Positions 55,501 to 63,178 of a DNA stretch of 64,000 nt are shown here, piece by piece. The position numbers and the translations under genes are program-made. Each line of letters starts with the position of its first letter. The stretch's first letter is position 1. The stretch is from Bacteroidota bacterium (lineage in GTDB: Bacteria > Bacteroidota > Bacteroidia > Bacteroidales > Prolixibacteraceae): assembly GCA_023251455.1 (NCBI GenBank), contig JAHEYT010000024.1, positions 105,219 through 169,218 on the forward strand, given 5' to 3'. Below the pieces are notes generated by a model that saw only the letters and a list, made by a program, of their open reading frames with translations, had not been told where the DNA came from and did not search any database.

Positions 55501-55932
55501 TTTTTGCTGCTGAGAATTGATTGACTCTTTTCCCAGATTCTTCATCTGGGTTTCCGATGGATTGATCAAAATCAGGTTATTATCCGTTATCGAATAATTG
55601 ATCCCATCTTTTTCGAACAACTGTTTCAGAATTTTTTCAACCACTTCATCGGTTACCCAGATACTTACTTTGGTGTCGAGATTCACTTTCTCGTTCTCGT
55701 AAATAAACCGGTACTCCGACTGTGCTTCTATTTGCTGAAGCACTTCTTTGATAGAGTTTCCCTGCATGTTCAACGACAACTTTTTATTCTGCGAATAAAC
55801 TGTTGCTGTGACTTGCATCGTAAGAACCACAATTAAAAAGGCAGTTAGCTTCATAACCAACAATAGCTTTTTGGGAATATGGCATACGCCTTTCCCTGAT
55901 TCATAAATTTTTTTCATAAATTTGTAATGCAA
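52513..55932 (-). CDS. SusC/RagA-family TonB-linked outer membrane protein with STN domain (PUL2)
   Basis: STN-like [88 protein letters not shown]. Confidence 0.95.
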   Translation of the reverse strand: [1139 protein letters not shown]

Positions 55933-55987
55933 TTAGTTAATTACTCAAATTGAATGTTCGTAGCATTCAATTTTATTATCTAAAAAA

Positions 55988-56020
55988 CAGACGGGAGATG
56001 CTGAAACATCTTCCGTTTTT
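55988..56020 (-). terminator. Terminator between FecR and SusC genes of PUL2
   Basis: acgggagatg-ctgaaa-catcttccgt stem with one wobble; taaaaaacag on + strand gives a U-tract on the minus transcript. Confidence 0.6.
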
Positions 56021-56040
56021 CGTTGAAATGAATCAGGGTT

Positions 56041-57030
56041 TTATCTTCCTGAAATCACAATATCTTTTCCCTTTAATTCATATCGGATTGAACTCAACTG
56101 GCACAAGGCATTCAATACATCCAACACAGTTTGCTCTTTCAACACTCCTGTGTAATGGATCTTTTCGCCCAAGCTTTTATCGCTGAGCGTAATCTTTACA
56201 TCGTACCAACGTTCCATTTTGGTGCAAACATCCTGAAGCGACATGTTTTCCATGTACAGCTTGTTTTCCATCCAGCTTGTGATGTGCGAAATTTCTCCTT
56301 TGGTGTATTTTATTTCATTCGATTTTTTATCCAGTGTAGCAATCTGCCCAGGCATCAGTATCAGGCTGGGTGATCCGTTCTGGCGCAGTTCAACTTTTCC
56401 TTCAACCAGCGAAGTCTGAGCCAGTCGGTCTTCCGGATAAGTACTGAGGTTGAATTTGGTTCCCAGAACTCTCACTTTCAAGCCCTCAGCGGTTTCAATC
56501 ACAAACGGTTTTTTGCTTTTGGCGACTTCAAAAAATGCTTCGCCGCTAAAATCAACTTTTCGGGTTTGGCTGATTTTGTCGTAGTGGTATTCCAGATTCG
56601 ATCCGGCATTGAGTTTAACCACTGATCCATCGGGAAGAACCACTTCGGAGCGGCTTCCATAAGTAGTAGTCATTGCGATAGTAGCTTCTGAATTTGAAAA
56701 CAGATTGGTATAAAAAGTAAGGCTGAGGAAAATCAGCAGCGATGCAGCCATTCCTGATACGACCAGGGCTATATTTTTAAGCTGTCGGGTGCGGTTCTTG
56801 CGGATTTCTAGCTTCGAATCGACCTGATTCCATGCTTTTTCGGAATCGAATTTGTTTAGGGTTGAAACATCGGCTGTTGCAGTCCATATTTTTTGATATT
56901 TCCCCAAATCATTCTTATTTTCAGGATTGGCCTTTTGCCATTCATCCAGTTTTGGATCTCCTGGCGAGGACTGTTTTCCCTCCAGCAAATGATCAACCAA
57001 GTGTTCTCCAATCGGAAATTGCTCTTCCAT
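56041..57030 (-). CDS. FecR-family anti-sigma factor (PUL2)
   Basis: RSEVVLPDGSVVKLNAGSNLEYHYDKISQTRKVDFSGEAFFEVAKSKKPFVIETAEGLKVRVLGTKFNLSTYPEDR. Confidence 0.95.
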   Translation of the reverse strand: MEEQFPIGEHLVDHLLEGKQSSPGDPKLDEWQKANPENKNDLGKYQKIWTATADVSTLNKFDSEKAWNQVDSKLEIRKNRTRQLKNIALVVSGMAASLLIFLSLTFYTNLFSNSEATIAMTTTYGSRSEVVLPDGSVVKLNAGSNLEYHYDKISQTRKVDFSGEAFFEVAKSKKPFVIETAEGLKVRVLGTKFNLSTYPEDRLAQTSLVEGKVELRQNGSPSLILMPGQIATLDKKSNEIKYTKGEISHITSWMENKLYMENMSLQDVCTKMERWYDVKITLSDKSLGEKIHYTGVLKEQTVLDVLNALCQLSSIRYELKGKDIVISGR

Positions 57031-57149
57031 TTTTCTGCTTATTTATACTGCTGACACATTAAAACAGAAAAGGTCCTATTGGGAAATGCATTTTTTTTGA
57101 AAAGAATAAATGAAGCAATCAAAATGAAATATTTTCGCGTTTTAAATTC

Positions 57150-57235
57150 ACTCACCCCAAAGACCGAAGGCTCGGTCTTTCTCCCCTCTCTACGTGTAGA
57201 GAGGGGGAACGTCCGCTCGCGGACGTGGGGTGAGT
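57150..57235. repeat. Cloverleaf of nested inverted repeats (REP/MITE-like candidate)
   Basis: Outer stem actcacccc (57150-57158)/ggggtgagt (57227-57235) enclosing three perfect hairpins: aaagaccga/tcggtcttt, cccctctctac/gtagagagggg, acgtccgc/gcggacgt. Confidence 0.75.
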
Positions 57236-57465
57236 CGTCAAAAAAAATACGACAAAAATTGTTCTTATTAATTAGATGATTGCTTTAACCTCTTGGAGAA
57301 GATCAATTCCATTTCGTTCGAAATGAGGTTTAGACTATATTCAGCTTCATCGCGCGAACGATTTCTTAAATAGCTTTATCTTTCTACAAATATTCCGCAC
57401 CTCTGGTGCTTCTTCTTGTTTTCCGGTCTTCGGTCTTCCGACTCCAAGCCCCTTGCCCCCTGCGC

Positions 57466-58011
57466 TCAATGCTCAAACGCGTCGTGTAGTTCCAGGCAGG
57501 CTTTCAGGAATTGCAGCGATTTCCAGATTTGGTTTTTGATGGTTTTTACCGAAATACCCAGTTGGTCAGATATTTCCTGTTGTTTGAGGCCGTCGAAACG
57601 GCTTTTCATAAATACGTCGCGGCTTCGTTCGGGCAATTGACTAATACATTGATTTAGCGCCGCGCTGAATTCGATCTGTTCAATCAGGCTCTCGTCGGTT
57701 TGCCACTCCTGAACAGGCATATTTTGAATTGATCTCTGACGGCTTTTCTCCGCCCGAAGGTAGTTGAGAGCTGCATTCTTCGAAGCCTTGTATAAATATC
57801 CGGAAATGTTTTCTGTAATCTCAAGCTTTCCGCGCTGAATCCAAAGTCGGATGAAAAGCTCCTGAACCACATCTTCAGAAGCACTGTAGTTTTGAGTCAG
57901 TGTAAAAACAAAAGCACAGAGCCGACTGTAATAGCGCATAAAAAGCTGATTATAGCTCGAATAATCATCCCTTTTTATACCCGTTATTAATATCTCGTCG
58001 GTCAGTTCCAT
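57466..58011 (-). CDS. ECF RNA polymerase sigma-70 factor (PUL2)
   Basis: SYNQLFMRYYSRLCAFVFTLTQNYSASEDVVQELFIRLWIQRGKLE and QLPERSRDVFMKSRFDGLKQQEISDQLGISVKTIKNQIWKSLQFLK. Confidence 0.93.
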   Translation of the reverse strand: MELTDEILITGIKRDDYSSYNQLFMRYYSRLCAFVFTLTQNYSASEDVVQELFIRLWIQRGKLEITENISGYLYKASKNAALNYLRAEKSRQRSIQNMPVQEWQTDESLIEQIEFSAALNQCISQLPERSRDVFMKSRFDGLKQQEISDQLGISVKTIKNQIWKSLQFLKACLELHDAFEH

Positions 58012-58076
58012 TTTTCTCGATCAATTTCCGGAATGCAATAATAGGTAAATTATTCTGCCAAACTCTTTGTACTTCG

Positions 58077-58841
58077 CTACTCAAACTCCAGTCCGCCAAA
58101 AAATTCAGGATTATGGAAACTTGGGTTTTCGGTTTTTATTTTGGTCCACGACACGAAATGTGGAACGCTTAACTCATCGCCACATTTATAAAAGTTGCCG
58201 CGCATTTTCGTTCCTGAGCCCGGCTTTAAGTCGTGTTTAAAAAATACTTCCCATGGAATGGCCACGGTAATCTGCCATTCCGTTTGCTTTTTCAGCTCCG
58301 GGAAAGGTGAACTCCCGAGTGAAGAAATACGGCGGATGGAGGCAATTTGTTCTTCTGATACATGAACTGTTGGATCACCTTTCTTGCGGTAACCAAATAA
58401 AGCAGTTCCGATACAGTTCATCTCAAGGTTGTAATATACGTCGTTTCCTTCAGGGGAAAGGAAAAACTCGACACAGCTGTCAGTCCAAACCCGGCCATTG
58501 CTTTTTGTGACTTCGGCTTTTACCGATTGTTCGCTAACCTTGTATTGCAGAAATAATTCGTCGTCGTTATATGCAATTTGCACGGTAACATCCGGATGGT
58601 ACGGAAACTCTTCCCAGTTCACCACATCTAGCTTTAGCGATTCAATTTCTAAATCGAGTGTTTCGGAAATCAATTCCAGTGGAGGATTTGAAAAGCCTTC
58701 GAGTATCTGCTGAATTTTCATCTGTTTGTTTTTATTTTCTGAATTCTCAATTTGTTGATTCCCCTTTTGACACGCAATTGATTCCGGAAGCTGACTAAGC
58801 CAGGCTATCAGCAACAGTGCGCACAATACGACACATTTCAT
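58077..58841 (-). CDS. CBM9-like carbohydrate-binding family protein
   Basis: VTVQIAYNDDELFLQYKVSEQSVKAEVTKSNGRVWTDSCVEFFLSPEGNDVYYNLEMNCIGTALFGYRKKG ... MRGNFYKCGDELSVPHFVSWTKI. Alternative start M41 (about 58721). Confidence 0.8.
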   Translation of the reverse strand: MKCVVLCALLLIAWLSQLPESIACQKGNQQIENSENKNKQMKIQQILEGFSNPPLELISETLDLEIESLKLDVVNWEEFPYHPDVTVQIAYNDDELFLQYKVSEQSVKAEVTKSNGRVWTDSCVEFFLSPEGNDVYYNLEMNCIGTALFGYRKKGDPTVHVSEEQIASIRRISSLGSSPFPELKKQTEWQITVAIPWEVFFKHDLKPGSGTKMRGNFYKCGDELSVPHFVSWTKIKTENPSFHNPEFFGGLEFE

Positions 58842-59895
58842 TGTACTGGTCCTCCATACTGGTCAGTAATTTATACTGAGCCACGGTTCGTTGGTAATTG
58901 TGTTCCGGATGTTTTATTTTGTAATAATTGTCGCCATCGATGTAATCCATCAGGAAGCGCAAAACCTGCTCGTAGGTGATGTATTTAGCCGAAAAAGCAA
59001 GGTATTCCAACTCCTTTTCAGTAAGGAAACTTATTGCCTGCGACAAATAGCCTTTGGTAAAGCCTTCAAAAATTGCAATATTACACGACACCGCATCCAG
59101 ATTTTCATCGTCTTCGGCGCCAGTATTGGCGTACGAACGCATGGCATCGCCAAAATCGTTCAGGCAAGTGCTGTTCAGAACGGTATCCAGATCGATCACG
59201 CACAAAACTTCGCCGTTCAGGTCGAAAAGAATGTTGTTGATTTTGGTATCGTTGTGGGTTACCCGGGTCGGAATTTCACCCGATTCAACCAGTTTCCAGA
59301 AATCGAGCATTTCGTCGCGGCGGCTTTCAATCCAGCCAATTTCCTTTGCCAATTTGGTTTTTCGGCCAGCAGGGTCTTTGGCCAAAACAGCATCCCACTG
59401 GTTAAAACGGTAGCGAATGTTATGGAATCCGGGTAAAATATCGGTGAGTGGTTCGTTCAAATCGGAAACCATCGACTGAAACAATCCAATTCCCTTTCCG
59501 CCCTGAAAAGCCAATTCAGGAGTTTTAGCCGATTGATAGGCGATGGTATCATTGATAAAAACACAAACCGCCCAGAATTCACTTTCTTCATCCTGAAAAT
59601 ACAATTTACCATCCACGGCAGGAATTACCGTCATTGCTTCGCGCATCGGATCGCCGCCTCGGTCGATTACCTTTTCCCGGATGTGAGAGCACACCTTTTC
59701 GATGTTCTCCATCATGGCCGGAACATTGGTGAAAATACGTTTGTTTTTCCGTTGCAAAAGATAATCAGGAGACTGAGTCCCGATGGTATGGATTATAAAA
59801 GTATCGTTGATGAATCCCTCTCCCATCGGTTCAACCCGATCGACTGTACCTTCCAGCTTAAAGTTTGCTGCTATTTTTTCCAGATTTATACTCAT
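58795..59895 (-). CDS. Phosphotransferase (APH/homoserine-kinase-like; N-acetylhexosamine kinase-like)
   Basis: PMGEGFINDTFIIHT, ESGEIPTRVTHNDTKINNILFDLNGEVLCVIDLDTVLNSTCLNDFGDAMRSYANT (Brenner-type HND and DLD motifs). Confidence 0.85.
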   Translation of the reverse strand: MSINLEKIAANFKLEGTVDRVEPMGEGFINDTFIIHTIGTQSPDYLLQRKNKRIFTNVPAMMENIEKVCSHIREKVIDRGGDPMREAMTVIPAVDGKLYFQDEESEFWAVCVFINDTIAYQSAKTPELAFQGGKGIGLFQSMVSDLNEPLTDILPGFHNIRYRFNQWDAVLAKDPAGRKTKLAKEIGWIESRRDEMLDFWKLVESGEIPTRVTHNDTKINNILFDLNGEVLCVIDLDTVLNSTCLNDFGDAMRSYANTGAEDDENLDAVSCNIAIFEGFTKGYLSQAISFLTEKELEYLAFSAKYITYEQVLRFLMDYIDGDNYYKIKHPEHNYQRTVAQYKLLTSMEDQYNEMCRIVRTVADSLA

Positions 59896-60129
59896 TGGTC
59901 AATTTGTTTAGATAAGCTCAAAGATATATTCCTTTTAAGAGTTTGAACAATGACTTTATGAATATTTGGATTTTCAATGATGATTTTGTTGCCTGATACA
60001 CTCGACATATTTCAGGGAGACTTCCTTCAAAACGAGGTACAAGTATGGACAAATACATTTTTATTATGGAGTTTTGTTCGCTATTGAAGTTTGTTTTGAA
60101 TCGGTTACTTGCAGTGCAGGTATTTTTAC

Positions 60130-60137
60130 TATTTTTG
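60130..60137 (+). promoter_or_regulatory. Putative Bacteroidetes -7 promoter element (TAnnTTTG) for the cytochrome-SUMF1 operon
   Basis: TATTTTTG with TTG ending 18 nt upstream (60109-60111); about 43 bp before the ATG at 60181. Confidence 0.45.
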
Positions 60138-60180
60138 GACAACCTAAAAATCCTCGTATTAATTATTAACCGAACCAACT

Positions 60181-61731
60181 ATGTTGAAAAAGACAGGAGA
60201 TTTCTTTCGTAAACATCTTTTCCTCCTATTATTCTGCGCATTCGCCATTGGAATTATGGCTACCATTTCAGGAAATAAAGCAATCGAATATACTTCAACC
60301 GACGAATTTTGTGCTTCGTGCCATGTTCATCCACATGTATTTCCTTCGTGGAAACTGTCAACTCACTACGATAACAAAGGCGGGATACAAGTGCATTGTG
60401 TCGATTGTCACCTTCCGCCCAAAGGACAAGGCTACCTTTTAGAAAAAACCAGGCTTGGACTCAAAGATGTTTACGGTTACCTCTTCAAAGATTCGGCTGA
60501 ATTTAACTGGGAGATGAAGTCTGAACTGGAACATGCCGTGAAGTATATTCCGAACACATCGTGTAAAAATTGCCACCAGAACCTGTTCCCGAAAGATTTA
60601 GTAGACGCAGGCATAGCTGCCCATCTTTACTACGAAAATAACGAGAAGAAACTGGATTTGCAGTGTATCAGTTGCCACCTCGACGTCGGGCATTATAACC
60701 CAAACTACAAGCACGGCAAGATGACCGGCATACCGGGGCAAGCTGACGGTACCGATAGTTTGAAAACCGCTTTTGAACAGGCAACCACCGTAACAACTTT
60801 TGCCGACTACACCGAGCAGATTCCCGGCACATCGGTATCCTTCAAGATGATTGCTATCAAAGGCGGCACCTTCAACATGGGCAGCCCCGAAAAAGAACCT
60901 TTCCACCAAGCCGATGAATCGCCGGTGCGTCAGGTTACGGTCAGCCCGTTTTTCATGGCTGAAGTGGAAACAACCTGGGAAGAGTATTGGGCATTTTACG
61001 GTAACACAATGAGCGAAGGACGCACCCCGCCCGAACAGATTTATGCCAACAACAGTAACCCGAACGTGGATGCCATTTCCGGCCCGACCCCGCCTTATGG
61101 ACGACCCGACCAGAACTGGGGCTTTGGTAAACGTCCGGCAATAACCATGACCCATTATGCTGCGGAAACCTTCTGCCAGTGGCTCTCAAAGAAAACCGGC
61201 AAAAAATACCGACTGCCCACAGAAGCCGAATGGGAATATGCAGCACGCGGTGGTACGGAAACACCGTATTTCTTTGACGGAAAACCGAATAAGTTCTCCA
61301 ACAAAGGATTATGGCGTAAAATCTCGGCTGCCGAAACCGAACCGATTTCGCAGTACATCATTTATGCAAACAATGGCAAAGGCAAAACGCATTTGCCCGA
61401 AGAGGTCAAGCCAAATCCATTCGGCCTGAAAAATATGCTGGGTAACGTTATGGAATATTGTGCCGACCGTTATGCACCCGACGCTTATGCCAAAAACAGC
61501 GGTAAAGTGTCTAACCCACTCGTAACCGAAGGCGAGGAATGGGTTGTGCGCGGGGGTAATTATATTTCGGATGCAGCCGACGTGCGCGCGGCAGCCCGCG
61601 ACCACAGCCAGCACGACGCATGGCTGAAAACCGACCCGCAACAGCCCAAAAGCATCTGGTGGTATTCCGATGTTAAAAGCATCGGGTTCAGGGTTATTTG
61701 TGAGCCTGATAATTCAATAAAAATTCAATAG
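60181..61731 (+). CDS. Fusion of NapC/NrfH-like tetraheme cytochrome c with SUMF1/FGE-like domain
   Basis: N-terminal TM LFLLLFCAFAIGIMATISG; four CxxCH motifs (CASCH, CVDCH, CKNCH, CISCH); SUMF1 domain FKMIAIKGGTFNMGSPEKEPFHQADESPVRQVTVSPFFMAEVETTWEEYWAFYG ... YRLPTEAEWEYAARGG ... GNVMEYCADRYAP ... VVRGGNY ... IGFRVICEP. Confidence 0.92.
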   Translation: MLKKTGDFFRKHLFLLLFCAFAIGIMATISGNKAIEYTSTDEFCASCHVHPHVFPSWKLSTHYDNKGGIQVHCVDCHLPPKGQGYLLEKTRLGLKDVYGYLFKDSAEFNWEMKSELEHAVKYIPNTSCKNCHQNLFPKDLVDAGIAAHLYYENNEKKLDLQCISCHLDVGHYNPNYKHGKMTGIPGQADGTDSLKTAFEQATTVTTFADYTEQIPGTSVSFKMIAIKGGTFNMGSPEKEPFHQADESPVRQVTVSPFFMAEVETTWEEYWAFYGNTMSEGRTPPEQIYANNSNPNVDAISGPTPPYGRPDQNWGFGKRPAITMTHYAAETFCQWLSKKTGKKYRLPTEAEWEYAARGGTETPYFFDGKPNKFSNKGLWRKISAAETEPISQYIIYANNGKGKTHLPEEVKPNPFGLKNMLGNVMEYCADRYAPDAYAKNSGKVSNPLVTEGEEWVVRGGNYISDAADVRAAARDHSQHDAWLKTDPQQPKSIWWYSDVKSIGFRVICEPDNSIKIQ

Positions 61732-61765
61732 ATAACTGACTATCCACATTTTAAATTTATCCGTT

Positions 61766-63175
61766 ATGAAAAAAGGTGTTGACAGACGTTCATTCTTAAA
61801 AAGCTCGGCTTTGGCCGGGGCATTGGGCGCAATTGGTACAGGAAGTGTTGCAGCGTTGGCATCATGCAGCAGTACTCCAAAAATACAGCCTTTGAAAGAG
61901 GCAGGCTCTTATTACCTACCCAACCTGGTTGATATGGCAACAGACGGAAAACCGCTAAGGGCCGGAATAATCGGCTGTGGTGGGCGTGGCTCCGGCGCAG
62001 CGTTTAATTTTCTTAATGCAGCCCCTAATGTTACTATTGTGGCTTTAGGCGATACTTATGCCGACCGTTTGGAAGGGTTAGCTGAAAAACTAAAAAAAGA
62101 GAAAAATATCGACATTGCAGCAGACAAAAAATTTGTTGGACTCGACTCTTATCAAAAAGTTATTGACAGCGATGTGGACGTGATTATTACCGCTACGCCA
62201 CCCAATTTCCGCCCGGAAATTTTCAAGTACGCGGTGGAGAAAAACAAACATTGCTTCCTCGAAAAACCGATTTGTGTTGATCCGGTGGGTTACCGCACCA
62301 TTGTGGCTACTGCCAAACAGGCTCAGGCAAAAGGCCTTTGCGTGGTAACCGGCACGCAACGTCACCATAAACGCGACTATGTAGCTTCATACGAACAAAT
62401 CATGAACGGGGCTATCGGCGAAATAACCGGAGGAACGGTTTACTGGTGTGGCGGTATGCTCTGGTTCAAGGAGCGCGACCCGAAATGGTCTGACCTGGAA
62501 TGGATGATTCGCGACTGGGTAAACTGGGGATGGCTTTCGGGCGATCATATTGTTGAACAGCATGTTCATAATTTAGATGTATTCACTTGGTTTTCAGGAT
62601 TAAAACCAAAATCAGCGCTTGGATTCGGCTCACGTCAGCGCCGCGTTACCGGTAACCAGTTCGACAATTTCAGCGTCGATTTTGAAATGGAAAATGGTAT
62701 CCACATTCACAGCACCTGCCGCCAGATCAGCGGAACGGAAGGTGGCGTATGGGAATTTATCCAGGGCACCAAAGGTTCGTGGAGTTCCGACGGACACATT
62801 ATCAAAGACCTGAAAGGCACCGAAATATGGAAATACGACTACGAAGCCGAAAAAGCCAAATTCACACAAACCGACCCATACACGTTGGAACACGTGAACT
62901 GGATTAACCACATCCGCGCCGGGAAACCGATTGAACAGGCATCTGAAACGGCTGTTGCCAACATGGCTGCCATCATGGGGCGCGAGTCGGCTTACACTGG
63001 AAAGAAAATCAGCTGGGATGAAATGACTGCTTCGCCGCTCGATCTTCTCCCGAAAGATATTGACATGACAAAAAGCATGGCTGCTGCCAAAGAAGGCTAC
63101 GGAGCAGGCAAAGAATTTAAACTGCCCGAATTTATTCACATCGCAGGAACGCCGCAGGGAAACCAAACACGATAA
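61766..63175 (+). CDS. Gfo/Idh/MocA-family oxidoreductase, Tat-exported predicted lipoprotein
   Basis: Tat motif DRRSFLK, lipobox LASC; Rossmann LRAGIIGCGGRGSGAAFNFL; EKPICVDPVGYRTIV; GTQRHHKRDY. Confidence 0.92.
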   Translation: MKKGVDRRSFLKSSALAGALGAIGTGSVAALASCSSTPKIQPLKEAGSYYLPNLVDMATDGKPLRAGIIGCGGRGSGAAFNFLNAAPNVTIVALGDTYADRLEGLAEKLKKEKNIDIAADKKFVGLDSYQKVIDSDVDVIITATPPNFRPEIFKYAVEKNKHCFLEKPICVDPVGYRTIVATAKQAQAKGLCVVTGTQRHHKRDYVASYEQIMNGAIGEITGGTVYWCGGMLWFKERDPKWSDLEWMIRDWVNWGWLSGDHIVEQHVHNLDVFTWFSGLKPKSALGFGSRQRRVTGNQFDNFSVDFEMENGIHIHSTCRQISGTEGGVWEFIQGTKGSWSSDGHIIKDLKGTEIWKYDYEAEKAKFTQTDPYTLEHVNWINHIRAGKPIEQASETAVANMAAIMGRESAYTGKKISWDEMTASPLDLLPKDIDMTKSMAAAKEGYGAGKEFKLPEFIHIAGTPQGNQTR

Positions 63176-63178
63176 AGT

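Noticed and set aside
57150-57235. tRNA gene suggested by cloverleaf shape
   Set aside because: No T-psi-C-like GTTCRA, no anticodon arm layout and no acceptor/CCA; the hairpin lengths are wrong for a tRNA.
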